DNA of 64,000 bases. Source: Betaproteobacteria bacterium. Lineage in GTDB: Bacteria > Pseudomonadota > Gammaproteobacteria > Burkholderiales > Rhodocyclaceae. Shown here one piece after another: positions 8,820-17,926 of this stretch. Numbering within the stretch: position 1 is the first letter of the stretch; each line of letters opens with the position of its first letter. The position numbers were made by a program, and so were the translations under genes. Under the pieces are notes generated by a model that saw nothing but the letters and a program-made list of their open reading frames with translations, had not been told where the DNA came from and ran no database searches. Location: contig JACQAO010000028.1 in the NCBI GenBank assembly GCA_016194935.1, positions 62,001 through 126,000 on the forward strand, given 5' to 3'.

Positions 8820-9608
8820 TCACTCGCCAGTGAAACGCGGCGCGCGTTTTTCCTTGAACGCGCTCACTCCTTCGCGGTAATCTTTGCCGCGACCGATTTC
8901 ACGTTGAAAATCACGCTCCATGTTGAGCTGCTGTTGCAGGGTGTGATCGGCGCTGGCATACATCGCTTGCTTGGTCAGCGCCAGCCCCTGGGTTGGGGCG
9001 GTGCTGAAATGCAGCGCCAGTTTTTCCGCTTCGGCCATCAGTTGATCGTCATCTACGCATTTCCAGATCAGGCCCCAGGCTTCGGCTTGTTGCGCCGGCA
9101 GCGGATCGCCGAGCAGGGCCAGCCCCATGGCGCGGGCAACGCCGATGCGTCGCGGCAGGGCATGGGTTGCCCCGGCATCCGGCACCAGGCCGAGTTTGCA
9201 GAATGATTGAATGAAGCTCGCCGAACGCGCCGCCAGCACGATGTCGCACGCCAGCGCGATGCTGGCGCCAGCGCCGGCGGCGACGCCATTGACGGCGCAG
9301 ATCACCGGCAGCGGCAAGGCGCGCAGGGCCAGTATCAGCGGGTTGTAGAGGGTTTCCAGGGTGTGACCGAGATCGGGCGGCGGCGCAGCGGGTGATAGAT
9401 CACGCTCACCGAGATCCTGCCCGGCGCAAAAACCCCGTCCTGCGCCGCTGAGCAGCAACACTCTGGCCCGATCCTGGCGGATGCGGGCGAGGGCGTCCTG
9501 CAATTCGCCGTGCATGGCGGTGTTGAAGGCGTTGAGTTTATCCGGACGGTTCAGCGTGATCCTGGCGATGCCGCCGGCCAGAGAGTAGTGAATGTTCTGG
9601 TAGTTCAT
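8820..9608 (-). CDS. paaG: 1,2-epoxyphenylacetyl-CoA isomerase (PaaG-type crotonase)
   Basis: A 262-residue crotonase homologue. It keeps the oxyanion-hole segments (GFCAGQDL; NGVAAGAGASIALACD) but lacks the two hydratase glutamates. It has Asp in KLGLVPDAGATHALPR at the position PaaG uses for isomerisation. The C-terminal half (ARAMGLALLGDPL, AWGLIWKCVDD, YREGVSAFKEKRAPRFTG) follows PaaG closely from memory of the family. It converts the ring epoxide of phenylacetyl-CoA to an oxepin in aerobic phenylacetate breakdown. The start at 9608 was preferred over an upstream in-frame ATG at 9650 because the family begins near here. Confidence 0.87.
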   Translation of the reverse strand: MNYQNIHYSLAGGIARITLNRPDKLNAFNTAMHGELQDALARIRQDRARVLLLSGAGRGFCAGQDLGERDLSPAAPPPDLGHTLETLYNPLILALRALPLPVICAVNGVAAGAGASIALACDIVLAARSASFIQSFCKLGLVPDAGATHALPRRIGVARAMGLALLGDPLPAQQAEAWGLIWKCVDDDQLMAEAEKLALHFSTAPTQGLALTKQAMYASADHTLQQQLNMERDFQREIGRGKDYREGVSAFKEKRAPRFTGE

Positions 9609-9629
9609 GGGCTGAAAGACTGGCAAATG

Positions 9630-9648
9630 GATACAATGGAAATGTATC
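9630..9648. promoter_or_regulatory. inverted repeat between paaG and paaN, possible operator
   Basis: A 6-bp inverted repeat (GATACA / TGTATC) with a 7-base spacer lies in the divergent control region between paaG (minus) and paaN (plus). Phenylacetate regulons in Betaproteobacteria are commonly controlled by a TetR-type PaaR acting on such sites; binding here is inference. Confidence 0.4.
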
Positions 9649-9715
9649 ATGTTGACGGCTGGACAGATGGGTTGACGCTCCCGGCTGTTTGTCCGCCGCC
9701 GTTCCGGAGAAATCG

Positions 9716-11374
9716 ATGTCGCATCCGATGTTTGAAAAACACCAGGCGCTGCTGACCCAGGCGCTCAATGTCATCGAGGAGCGCGGCTATTGGAGCCCGT
9801 ATGCGGAGAATTCCAAAGCCTACGGCGAGCATGCGCTGGAGGAAGGGCGTGCCGCTTTTGAAGCTTACCGCGATGCCCAGTTCTATCTCGACCAGCCCGG
9901 CATGGTCAAGCGCGGCGGTGCAGAGGTGTCTCCGTATGGCCTGCCGCTGAATATCAGTTACCCGATGTGCCAGCCTGATGCGCTGATTGCCGCAGCCGGC
10001 AATGCGATGCCGCCCTGGATAAAAGCCGGGCCGGATATTCGCGCCGGCGTCTGCATCGAGATGCTGGCCCGCTTGAATTCGCACAGCATGGAAATGGCCC
10101 ACGCCGTGATGCACACCACCGGCCAGGGTTTGCTGACGGCATTCCAGATTGCCGGGCCGCAGGCGCAAGGACGCGGCCTGGAAGCCGTTGCCTGCGCCTG
10201 GCGCGAGATGCGGCAAGTGCCGGAGAAATCGCGCTGGGAAAAACCGCGTGGCAACCGCCCGCCTTTGCGCGTGGATAATGTCTACACCATTGCGCCGCGC
10301 GGCGTTGCTTTGGTGGTGGGGTGCGCCACCTCGCCAACCTGGAACAGTTATCCGGGAATTTTCGCCAGCCTGGCGACCGGCAATCCGGTGATCGTCAAAC
10401 CGCACCCGAGCGTGATCCTGCCGCTTGCACTGAGCGTTGCCGTGGCGCGGCAGACGCTGAAGGACGCCGGTTTCGATCCAAACCTGGTCTGCCTGCTGGT
10501 CGACGAACCTGACGCCCTGATTGCCAAGGAGGTGGCGGCCAAGGCGGCGATCCGCATCATTGACTACACCGGCGGGCCGCTGTTCGGCGAGTGGCTGGAG
10601 GAACATGCGCGCCAGGCGAAAGTGTTCGCCGCCAAGGCCGCGGTGAATTGCGCCGTTATCGATTCGACCAGCAATTACCAGGACATGCTGAACAATCTGG
10701 TCATCACGCTGTCGCTGTATTCCGGCCAGATGTGCGCTACGCCGCAGGCGATTTTTGTTTCGCGCGAAGGCGTGCAAACGCCGGCGGGGAACATCACGCT
10801 CGAACAGTTCCAGCTTGACCTGGCGCAGGCGTTTAATGTTTTTCTCGATAACACCGCGCGGGCGCTGGAGATTCTGGGCGCCATCCAGTCACCCGCCGCC
10901 GTGGCGCGTATCGCCGCCTCGCGCGAATTGGGCGAGGTGCTGTGCGAATCGACGGCGTTGCGCCATCCGCTGTATCCCGATGCGCGCATTCATACGCCAC
11001 TGCTGCTCAAGGTGGGTGTTGCCGACAGCGGGGCCTACGCTGAAGAGCGTTTCGGCCCGATCAGTTTTGTGGTGGAAGCGGCGACGACGCAGGAGTGTTT
11101 GTCGGCAGCGGAGCGCGTGATGCGTGAGAAAGGCGCGTTGAGCTTCAGCGTGCATACGACATCAGCGGCGATTCGCCAGATGGCCGAGGATGTTTCCCTG
11201 CGCGCCGGCGTGTCGCTGTCCTTGAATTTGACGGACGGCGTCTACGTCAATCAGCCAGCGGGGTTTGCCGACTATCACGCCACCGGCGCCAATGCTGCCG
11301 CCAATGCCAGCCTGATAGACAGCGCCTTCGTCGCCAGCCGTTTTTTTGTGCTGCAATCACGGCGCCCCGCCTGA
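9716..11374 (+). CDS. paaN: phenylacetic acid degradation protein PaaN (aldehyde dehydrogenase-like)
   Basis: A 552-residue protein of the PaaN_2 group, an aldehyde dehydrogenase-fold family tied to phenylacetate catabolism. The N-terminus (SHPMFEKHQALLTQAL, then RGYWSPYAE) is characteristic, and the catalytic cysteine lies in YSGQMCATPQ near 340. Unlike E. coli PaaZ it has no MaoC hydratase domain, so it would oxidise the ring-opened aldehyde but not open the ring itself. The ATG at 9716 has GGAGAA upstream; an in-frame TTG at 9689 is less likely. It is divergent from paaG and shares its control region. Confidence 0.85.
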   Translation: MSHPMFEKHQALLTQALNVIEERGYWSPYAENSKAYGEHALEEGRAAFEAYRDAQFYLDQPGMVKRGGAEVSPYGLPLNISYPMCQPDALIAAAGNAMPPWIKAGPDIRAGVCIEMLARLNSHSMEMAHAVMHTTGQGLLTAFQIAGPQAQGRGLEAVACAWREMRQVPEKSRWEKPRGNRPPLRVDNVYTIAPRGVALVVGCATSPTWNSYPGIFASLATGNPVIVKPHPSVILPLALSVAVARQTLKDAGFDPNLVCLLVDEPDALIAKEVAAKAAIRIIDYTGGPLFGEWLEEHARQAKVFAAKAAVNCAVIDSTSNYQDMLNNLVITLSLYSGQMCATPQAIFVSREGVQTPAGNITLEQFQLDLAQAFNVFLDNTARALEILGAIQSPAAVARIAASRELGEVLCESTALRHPLYPDARIHTPLLLKVGVADSGAYAEERFGPISFVVEAATTQECLSAAERVMREKGALSFSVHTTSAAIRQMAEDVSLRAGVSLSLNLTDGVYVNQPAGFADYHATGANAAANASLIDSAFVASRFFVLQSRRPA

Positions 11375-11460
11375 TATAGCGTAGCGATATAACATGATAT
11401 TATCGGCACCTGAAAATATCCTATGACCCATCACCTTCGCCGGAAAACTCGGCCCGCCCC

Positions 11461-12021
11461 ATGCCCCTGCCTCCAGGCGTTGCCACTCGCAAACGCATCC
11501 ACAGCCGCACCATCAGTGTCGAAGGCTGGAAGCGCGATGACGGTTTGTGGGACATCGAGGCGCGCCTTACCGACATCAAGGATCACGACTACACGCTGGC
11601 TTCCGGCGTGCGCTTGAAGGGCCAGCCGGTGCATGACATGCGGGTGCGAATTACCGTTGACCGCGAATTCAGCATCACCGCTGCGACTGCTGTCAGCGAT
11701 GCAGTGCCTTATCCCAACGGCTGCGAAACAATTGCGCCGGCGTATGCCCGGTTGGTCGGACTCAACCTGCTGCGCGGCTATCGCAAGACTGTCGGCGAAA
11801 TGTTTGAGGGCGTGCGCGGCTGCTCTCACCTGACTGAACTGTTGCTGGCGCTGCCGGCGGCGACGATCCAGACTTTTGCCAGCGAGATGCGCGACACGGA
11901 CGGCTATGACCCTGGTCTCAAGCCTTTCCAGCTCGACCGCTGCCATGCGCTGGACACTGCTTCGGAAACAGTAAGACGCTATTATCCGCGCTGGTATCGA
12001 GGGCCGCAGAACGGCTCATAA
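11461..12021 (+). CDS. DUF2889-family protein
   Basis: A 186-residue soluble protein matching the DUF2889 pattern: RKRIHSRTISVEGWKRDDGLWDIEARL at the start (a beta-rich region), HDMRVRITVD near 60, and a conserved central cysteine segment VRGCSHLTELL near 118-128. The function of the family is unknown. It is often found near aromatic and CoA-ester catabolism genes in Betaproteobacteria, which fits the paa genes just upstream. No ribosome site is evident before the ATG, and no signal peptide or membrane segment is seen. Confidence 0.8.
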   Translation: MPLPPGVATRKRIHSRTISVEGWKRDDGLWDIEARLTDIKDHDYTLASGVRLKGQPVHDMRVRITVDREFSITAATAVSDAVPYPNGCETIAPAYARLVGLNLLRGYRKTVGEMFEGVRGCSHLTELLLALPAATIQTFASEMRDTDGYDPGLKPFQLDRCHALDTASETVRRYYPRWYRGPQNGS

Positions 12022-12060
12022 ACGGTTGCACATCGGAGTCAAGAAGGGATAGGAATTCGC

Positions 12061-13233
12061 ATGAAAATCCATGAATATCAGGGCAAGGAAATCCTGCGCA
12101 AGTTTGGCGTAGCAACCTCGCGCGGCATTGCCTGTTTTTCGGTCGACGCAGCGGTCAAGGCGGCAGAAACGCTGGCCGCCCAGTTGCCAACCAAGGTCTG
12201 GGTGGTGAAGGCGCAGATCCACGCCGGCGGGCGCGGCAAAGGCGGCGGCGTGAAGGTCGCCAGGTCACTGGCTGAAGTCAGGCTGTATGCAGAACAGATA
12301 CTCGGCATGCAATTGGTGACCCACCAGACCGGCACGCGCGGCCAGAAAGTCAAACGCCTGCTGATCGAAGAAGGCGCGGACATCCAGAAAGAATACTATC
12401 TGGCGGTACTGACCGACCGCGCCACACAGAAGGTGGCGGTGATGGCCTCCTCCGAAGGCGGCATGGACATCGAGGAAGTTGCGCGGCGCACGCCGGAAAA
12501 AATTCTCAAGGAATTCGTCGACCCGCTCGTCGGCATCACCGACCGCCAAGCCGCCGCGCTGGCGCATGGCATTGGCGTGCCGGAGGCTTCCGTGACGCGG
12601 GCGGTGGAGCAGATCAAGCAGCTTTACACATGCTACATGGAGACCGATGCGTCGCTGGCGGAGATCAATCCGCTGATTCTTGAAGCCGACGGCAACATCA
12701 AGGCGCTCGACGCCAAATTCAATTTCGACGCCAACGCTCTTTACCGTCATCCGGAAATCGTCGCCTACCGCGATCTGGACGAAGAGGATGCGGACGAAAT
12801 TGAGGCTTCAAAATTCGATCTGGCTTACATTGCCCTGGACGGCAATATCGGTTGCCTGGTGAACGGCGCCGGGCTGGCGATGGCGACCATGGACACTATC
12901 AAGCTGTTCGGCGCCGAGCCTGCCAACTTCCTCGATGTCGGCGGCGGCGCTACTACTGAAAAAGTCACCGAGGCTTTCAAGATCATGCTGAGGAACCCGA
13001 AAGTGAAGGGCATCCTGGTGAATATTTTCGGCGGCATCATGAAATGCGACACCATCGCCGAAGGCATCGTGGCTGCGGCCAGGGAAGTCAAGCTGGGCGT
13101 GCCGCTGGTGGTACGCATGAAAGGCACCAACGATGACATCGGCAAGCAAATCCTCAAGGATTCCGGCCTCCCCATCATCGCCGCCGACAATATGGCGGAT
13201 GCGGCGCAAAAAATCGTCGCGGCGGTCCAGTAA
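12061..13233 (+). CDS. sucC: succinyl-CoA synthetase subunit beta
   Basis: A 390-residue ADP-forming succinate-CoA ligase beta subunit with the ATP-grasp domain at the N-terminus ([31 protein letters not shown]) and the CoA-ligase domain at the C-terminus ([15 protein letters not shown]). It makes ATP (or GTP) from succinyl-CoA in the citric acid cycle. Length matches E. coli SucC. An AAGGGA site lies 12 bases upstream. It is followed 9 bases later by sucD. A malate-CoA ligase (MtkA) is a related alternative, but no serine-cycle genes are nearby, and paaJ would supply succinyl-CoA. Confidence 0.93.
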   Translation: MKIHEYQGKEILRKFGVATSRGIACFSVDAAVKAAETLAAQLPTKVWVVKAQIHAGGRGKGGGVKVARSLAEVRLYAEQILGMQLVTHQTGTRGQKVKRLLIEEGADIQKEYYLAVLTDRATQKVAVMASSEGGMDIEEVARRTPEKILKEFVDPLVGITDRQAAALAHGIGVPEASVTRAVEQIKQLYTCYMETDASLAEINPLILEADGNIKALDAKFNFDANALYRHPEIVAYRDLDEEDADEIEASKFDLAYIALDGNIGCLVNGAGLAMATMDTIKLFGAEPANFLDVGGGATTEKVTEAFKIMLRNPKVKGILVNIFGGIMKCDTIAEGIVAAAREVKLGVPLVVRMKGTNDDIGKQILKDSGLPIIAADNMADAAQKIVAAVQ

Positions 13234-13242
13234 GGAAATCAC

Positions 13243-14136
13243 ATGTCCATATTGATTGATAAAAATACTCGTGTCATCACCCAGGGCATCACCGGAAAGA
13301 CGGGGCAGTTTCACACTGAAAAGTGCATGGAGTATGCCAACGGCAAGACTTGTTTTGTCGCGGGAGTGAACCCCAGGAAGGCCGGTGAAAAGATCTTCGA
13401 TATCCCGATTTACGCGACGGTGAAGGAAGCCGCCGCTGCATCGGGCGCGACCGTCTCTGTCATCTATGTCCCGCCGGCGGGCGCCGCCGATGCCATCTGG
13501 GAGGCGGTGGAAGCCGATCTTGATCTGGCGATCTGCATTACCGAAGGCATACCGGTGCGCGACATGTTGTTGGTGCGCAACCGGATGAAAGCCAAAGTGG
13601 CGGCAGGCGGCAAAGAGACCCTGTTGCTGGGGCCGAATTGCCCGGGCTTGATTACCCCCGATGAAATCAAGATCGGCATCATGCCGGGTCATATCCACAA
13701 ACGCGGCAGGATCGGCGTGGTGTCGCGCTCCGGCACGCTGACTTATGAGGCTGTCGGACAACTCACCGATCTGGGTCTGGGCCAATCCACCGCCGTCGGT
13801 ATCGGCGGCGACCCGATCAACGGGCTCAAGCACATCGACATCATGCGTCTGTTCAATGACGATGCGGATACCGATGCAGTCATCATGATCGGCGAAATCG
13901 GCGGGCCGGACGAAGCCGAAGCGGCGCTCTGGTGCAAGGAGCATATGAAGAAGCCGGTGGTCGGCTTCATCGCCGGCGTCACCGCGCCGGCGGGCAAACG
14001 CATGGGCCACGCCGGCGCGCTGATTTCCGGCGGCGCCGACACGGCCGAAGCCAAGCTGGCGATCATGGAAGCATGCGGTTTTACCGTCACCCGCAACCCG
14101 GCCGAGATGGGCAAACTGCTGAAGTCCCTGCTCTAG
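13243..14136 (+). CDS. sucD: succinyl-CoA synthetase subunit alpha
   Basis: A 297-residue alpha subunit with the CoA-binding Rossmann domain (QGITGKTGQFHTEKCMEY at the N-terminus; GVNPRKAG) and the phosphohistidine segment GHAGALISGG near 246. The CPGLITP segment near 130 is typical. It forms a heteromer with SucC and carries the phosphorylated histidine intermediate. The gene starts 9 bases after sucC with AAGGAAA upstream, so the pair is an operon; the PP2C phosphatase starts 12 bases downstream on the same strand. Confidence 0.93.
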   Translation: MSILIDKNTRVITQGITGKTGQFHTEKCMEYANGKTCFVAGVNPRKAGEKIFDIPIYATVKEAAAASGATVSVIYVPPAGAADAIWEAVEADLDLAICITEGIPVRDMLLVRNRMKAKVAAGGKETLLLGPNCPGLITPDEIKIGIMPGHIHKRGRIGVVSRSGTLTYEAVGQLTDLGLGQSTAVGIGGDPINGLKHIDIMRLFNDDADTDAVIMIGEIGGPDEAEAALWCKEHMKKPVVGFIAGVTAPAGKRMGHAGALISGGADTAEAKLAIMEACGFTVTRNPAEMGKLLKSLL

Positions 14137-14148
14137 GATTTTGCATTC

Positions 14149-14946
14149 ATGGACCTGAGTCAAGCTCTGGAGATGGTCAGCCTTAGCGATGCAGGCACGG
14201 TGCGCTCGCATAACGAGGATGCGGTTTACTTCAATCCGGCTTGCGGCCTGGCAATACTTGCCGATGGCATGGGCGGCTATAACGCCGGCGAGGTGGCCAG
14301 CGGCATGGTGACGACCCTGCTTGGCGGCGCGCTGGAAACAGCGCCGGCGCGGCAGCAGGCGCAGGGCGTTCTGGAACAGGAGATTGCCAGGGTCAATCAT
14401 GCGGTGTATCAGGCGGCGCAAAGCCAGGCGCAGTACGCCGGCATGGGAACAACGCTGGTGATGGCGGTTTTCCAGGATAACGCCATGACGGTGGCGCATA
14501 TCGGCGACTCGCGTCTGTATCGCCTGCGCGGCGAGACATTCCAGCAGATCACACGCGATCATTCGCTGTTGCAGGAACAGATCGACAGCGGCCTGCTGAC
14601 CCCACAGCAGGCCCGTCTCTCGCAAAACAAGAACCTGGTGACGCGCGCGGTGGGTGTCGATCCGCAAGTCACACCGGAGATTCACCAATACGCCACGCTG
14701 CCCGGCGATATATATTTATTTTGTTCGGACGGCCTCAACGACATGGTCGAGGACGATGAAATCGGCATGGCCTTGCAGATGCTTGCCGCCAATCTTGAAC
14801 TGGCGGCAACGCAACTGGTGCAGATGGCTAATGACAACGGCGGGCGGGATAATGTGTCGGTAATCCTGGTGCGAATCAGGAGCGGCTACCCGGCGTCGAA
14901 CGGGATGGGCGGCTGGTTGAAAAAATTGCTGGCCCGGTTCAAGTAA
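14149..14946 (+). CDS. PP2C-family Ser/Thr protein phosphatase (Stp1-like)
   Basis: A 265-residue soluble PP2C phosphatase that removes phosphate from Ser/Thr. The metal-binding motifs are complete: SHNEDAV near residue 20, LADGMGGYNAGE near 42, THIGDSR-type AHIGDSRLYRLR near 117, FCSDGLNDMV near 190 and NGGRDNVSVI near 226. It is followed by an FHA-domain gene, the phosphothreonine reader, so the two likely form a phosphorylation switch. No Ser/Thr kinase gene is in the window, so the kinase is elsewhere. It begins 12 bases after sucD but appears functionally part of the downstream signalling group. Confidence 0.9.
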   Translation: MDLSQALEMVSLSDAGTVRSHNEDAVYFNPACGLAILADGMGGYNAGEVASGMVTTLLGGALETAPARQQAQGVLEQEIARVNHAVYQAAQSQAQYAGMGTTLVMAVFQDNAMTVAHIGDSRLYRLRGETFQQITRDHSLLQEQIDSGLLTPQQARLSQNKNLVTRAVGVDPQVTPEIHQYATLPGDIYLFCSDGLNDMVEDDEIGMALQMLAANLELAATQLVQMANDNGGRDNVSVILVRIRSGYPASNGMGGWLKKLLARFK

Positions 14947-14971
14947 TCGAACGTGCTAAACAGAGGTTAAC

Positions 14972-15670
14972 ATGGCAAAACTTACGCTCAGTCTGGACGG
15001 AATGCTGCTAAAAGAATTCTCGCTGGTCAAAGAGCGGACGACCATCGGGCGCAAGCCAGGCAACGATATCCAGATCGACAATCTGGCGATCAGCGGGGAA
15101 CATGCGGTTATTCTCAGCATACTCAATGATGTCTTCCTGGAAGACCTGGACAGCACCAACGGCACCAATGTGAACGGCCAGCCGGTCAAGAAACATCTGT
15201 TGCAGAATGGCGACGTCATCGAGTTGGGCAAATACCGCCTCAAGTTTATTGCCGAGGCGAAGCAACAGATCGCGCAGGAAGACTTTGAAAAAACCATGAT
15301 CATTCGCCCGGAGGCGATGCGCAAGCCGGTCGAGAAAACCGATGAACAGGCCGCCCCGGGCCAAGCCCCAGCCGCCCCTCCTGCGGCTCCGGCGGCCCCG
15401 GCGCCGTCAGCGGCGGCGATACAGGTGCTCACCGGAGCAAGCGCCGGCAAGCAGATGGACCTCGTCAAGACTTTAAGCACGCTGGGCAAACCCGGCGTGC
15501 AGGTGGCGGTGATCGCGCGCAGGCCGCATGGTTACTTCATCACCCATGTCGAAGGGGCGGTGTTTCCCTCCATCAATGGCAGGCAGCTCGACGCCCAGGC
15601 ACATCCGCTCAATGACCATGACATCATCGAGCTGGCAGGCGTCAAGATGGAATTTTTTTTCAAGATATGA
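14972..15670 (+). CDS. FHA-domain protein, two FHA-like modules
   Basis: A 232-residue protein. Residues 1-95 form a canonical FHA domain: GRKPGND with Arg27, SGEH with Ser41 and His44, and STNGT at 61-65, which are the phosphothreonine contacts. An Ala/Pro-rich linker follows (about 125-150). The C-terminal 80 residues repeat the FHA shape (GASAGKQMDL, FPSINGRQLD, HDIIELAGVKMEFF) but lack the clear Arg/Ser binding pair, so it may be a degenerate FHA. It lies between the phosphatase and the nucleotide cyclase and probably reads the phosphorylation state that the phosphatase resets. Confidence 0.88.
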   Translation: MAKLTLSLDGMLLKEFSLVKERTTIGRKPGNDIQIDNLAISGEHAVILSILNDVFLEDLDSTNGTNVNGQPVKKHLLQNGDVIELGKYRLKFIAEAKQQIAQEDFEKTMIIRPEAMRKPVEKTDEQAAPGQAPAAPPAAPAAPAPSAAAIQVLTGASAGKQMDLVKTLSTLGKPGVQVAVIARRPHGYFITHVEGAVFPSINGRQLDAQAHPLNDHDIIELAGVKMEFFFKI

Positions 15671-15691
15671 AGTCACGATAATGAGAAAGCC

Positions 15692-17917
15692 TTGAAGAAA
15701 TACCTGGTTCGTTATCTGCTGGGTTGCGCCATTCTGCTGCTATTCCTGGGACATGCAGCGAAGGTGTACCAGATTGCCCTGATCGACCGTCTCGACGCCA
15801 TCATCTACGACACCAAGCTGCGTCTCACCATGCCGCAAGGCGTGGATGAGCGGGTCGTAATTCTCGACATCGACGAGAAATCCCTGACCGAAATCGGGCG
15901 CTGGCCTTGGTCGCGTGATCGCTTGGCGACGTTGGTGGATAAACTCTTCAACAAGTATGGCATCCGCGTGCTGGGCTTCGACATCGATTTCGCTGAAGCA
16001 GACCGAAGCTCCGGGCTGAACAGCCTGGAAAACCTGGCTAGCAGGGATTTAAAGGACAGCAGCGGGTTTCAATCGGCACTCAAGAAGCTCAGGCCGCAGC
16101 TTGACTATGACGCGCGATTTGCTGAATCGTTGCGCGGGAAGCCGGCAATACTTGGTTATTACTTCGCTCACGGCAGCGCCAGCAGCGGGGCTTTGCCGCC
16201 GCCGGTATTGCCGGAAGGCGCATTTCCCGGTGGTAATCGGATATACCATTGGGAGAGTTATGGGGGAAATCTCGCCGAGCTCCAGGAAAACGCCGCTGGA
16301 GGCGGTTACATTAATCCGGTCGTGGATCTGGATGGCGTTATCCGCCGGGTACCCATGCTTCTCGAATACCGGGGGGCGTATTACGAATCCCTGGCTCTGG
16401 CGATGGTACGCGCCTACTTGAAGTTCCCCAGGATTGTGCCGGGTTACCCGGACGATCCAGAGACTTCCGGCGAGTCCTATGGCAGCGTCGAGTGGCTCGA
16501 TTTGCCCACAGCGAGTGGTGCGACGCTGAGCATCCCGGTGGATGAAAATGTCGCAGTGCTGATCCCCTTTCGCGGCTATGAAAAAAGCTTTCCCTACTAC
16601 TCGATTGCCGATGTGTTGGCAGATCGCATCCCGCCTGCCCTTCTCAAGGGACGTATCGTACTGGTTGGCACCACCGCACCAGGATTGAAAGATCAGCGTT
16701 CAACGCCGGTGGGTGAGATTTATTCCGGGGTCGAGGTACACGCCAACCTGATTGCCGGCATGCTCGAAGGCCGTATCAAGGAAAAACCACGTTACGCCCA
16801 GGCCGTCGATATCCTGTTGTTGTTGATTGCCGGCGGAGTGATGGCCTTTCTGTTGCCGCTGATGTCCGCATTCCGCGCCAGTGTCGTAGCTCTGCTGGTG
16901 TTGTTGTCGCTGGTCGGCATCAATCTCGCCTTCTGGCAATACGCCAATTTTGTTTTACCTCTGGCGGCTGGACTGCTGCTGGCGACTTCGCTCTACGCGC
17001 TGAATATGTCCTGGGGCTATTTCGTCGAATCGCGCAGCAAGCGCCAGTTTACCGAGCTGTTCGGCCAGTATGTGCCGCCTGAATTGGTTGACGAGATGTC
17101 ACGCAATCCCGAGGGCTACAGCATGGAAGGCCGCAAGGCTGAATTGACCGTGCTGTTCTCCGACATTCGCGGGTTCACCACGATTTCGGAAGGACTCGAA
17201 CCGGACCAGTTGGCGACCCTGATGAACGAGTACCTCGGCGCCATGACCGAGGTCATACGTCACCAGCGCGGCACGCTGGACAAATACATTGGCGACGCCA
17301 TCATGGCGTTCTGGGGGGCGCCAGTGGGCGATGACCAGCATGCCCGGCACGCACTGCTGGCGGCCCTGGGAATGCAGCGGGAACTGCTCAAGCTGAATCT
17401 GCTGCTGACGCAAAAAGGCTGGCCCGAGTTGAAGATCGGCGTCGGTGTGAATACCGGCGTCATGACCGTAGGCGACATGGGATCACCGGTACGTAAAGCC
17501 TATACTGTGATGGGCGATGCGGTAAACTTGGGAGCGCGCCTGGAAGGAATCACCAAGCAATATGGCGTCGGCATTATCGCCGGTGAGGCCACGCGCGGCT
17601 TGTTGCTGGAGGAGTTCACCTTCCGCGAACTGGATCGGGTGCGTGTCAAGGGCAAGACGGAACCCATCGGCATCTACCAGCCGCTCGGCGTTACCAGCGA
17701 GCTTGGCAAGGAAGTTCTGGAGGAGTTGGCGCTTTGGCATCGGGCTTTGCATTATTATCGGACTCAGGACTGGGATCGGGCGGCGGCGGCGTTGCTCGAT
17801 CTGTCGCGCATGGCGCCGTGTTATCTCTATGAACTTTACGCAGAACGCATCGAAGTTTATTGCAAGCAGCCGCCCGGCGAAAACTGGGACGGCGTCACCA
17901 CCTTTGAAACCAAATAA
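15692..17917 (+). CDS. CHASE2-domain class III adenylate/guanylate cyclase
   Basis: A 741-residue membrane sensor-cyclase. An N-terminal helix (about 5-25) is followed by a periplasmic CHASE2 domain (about 40-365; ERVVILDIDEKSL and ILVGTTAPGLKDQR-type segments). Three membrane helices follow (about 370-440). The class III cyclase domain has metal aspartates in FSDIRGF near 490 and KYIGDAIMAFWG near 530. The Lys in LDKYIGD and Asp in YTVMGDAVN suit ATP, so cAMP is the likely product. Translation seems to begin at a TTG (15692) with a weak upstream site, so expression may be low. The C-terminal 90 residues are a helical tail. Confidence 0.87.
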   Translation: MKKYLVRYLLGCAILLLFLGHAAKVYQIALIDRLDAIIYDTKLRLTMPQGVDERVVILDIDEKSLTEIGRWPWSRDRLATLVDKLFNKYGIRVLGFDIDFAEADRSSGLNSLENLASRDLKDSSGFQSALKKLRPQLDYDARFAESLRGKPAILGYYFAHGSASSGALPPPVLPEGAFPGGNRIYHWESYGGNLAELQENAAGGGYINPVVDLDGVIRRVPMLLEYRGAYYESLALAMVRAYLKFPRIVPGYPDDPETSGESYGSVEWLDLPTASGATLSIPVDENVAVLIPFRGYEKSFPYYSIADVLADRIPPALLKGRIVLVGTTAPGLKDQRSTPVGEIYSGVEVHANLIAGMLEGRIKEKPRYAQAVDILLLLIAGGVMAFLLPLMSAFRASVVALLVLLSLVGINLAFWQYANFVLPLAAGLLLATSLYALNMSWGYFVESRSKRQFTELFGQYVPPELVDEMSRNPEGYSMEGRKAELTVLFSDIRGFTTISEGLEPDQLATLMNEYLGAMTEVIRHQRGTLDKYIGDAIMAFWGAPVGDDQHARHALLAALGMQRELLKLNLLLTQKGWPELKIGVGVNTGVMTVGDMGSPVRKAYTVMGDAVNLGARLEGITKQYGVGIIAGEATRGLLLEEFTFRELDRVRVKGKTEPIGIYQPLGVTSELGKEVLEELALWHRALHYYRTQDWDRAAAALLDLSRMAPCYLYELYAERIEVYCKQPPGENWDGVTTFETK

Positions 17918-17926
17918 CGTCCTGCC

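Noticed and set aside
12808-14688. Minus-strand open frame of 626 codons
   Set aside because: It lies antisense to sucC, sucD and the phosphatase gene, has no recognisable family, and shows the His/Arg/Gln-rich composition of a shadow frame in GC-rich DNA.
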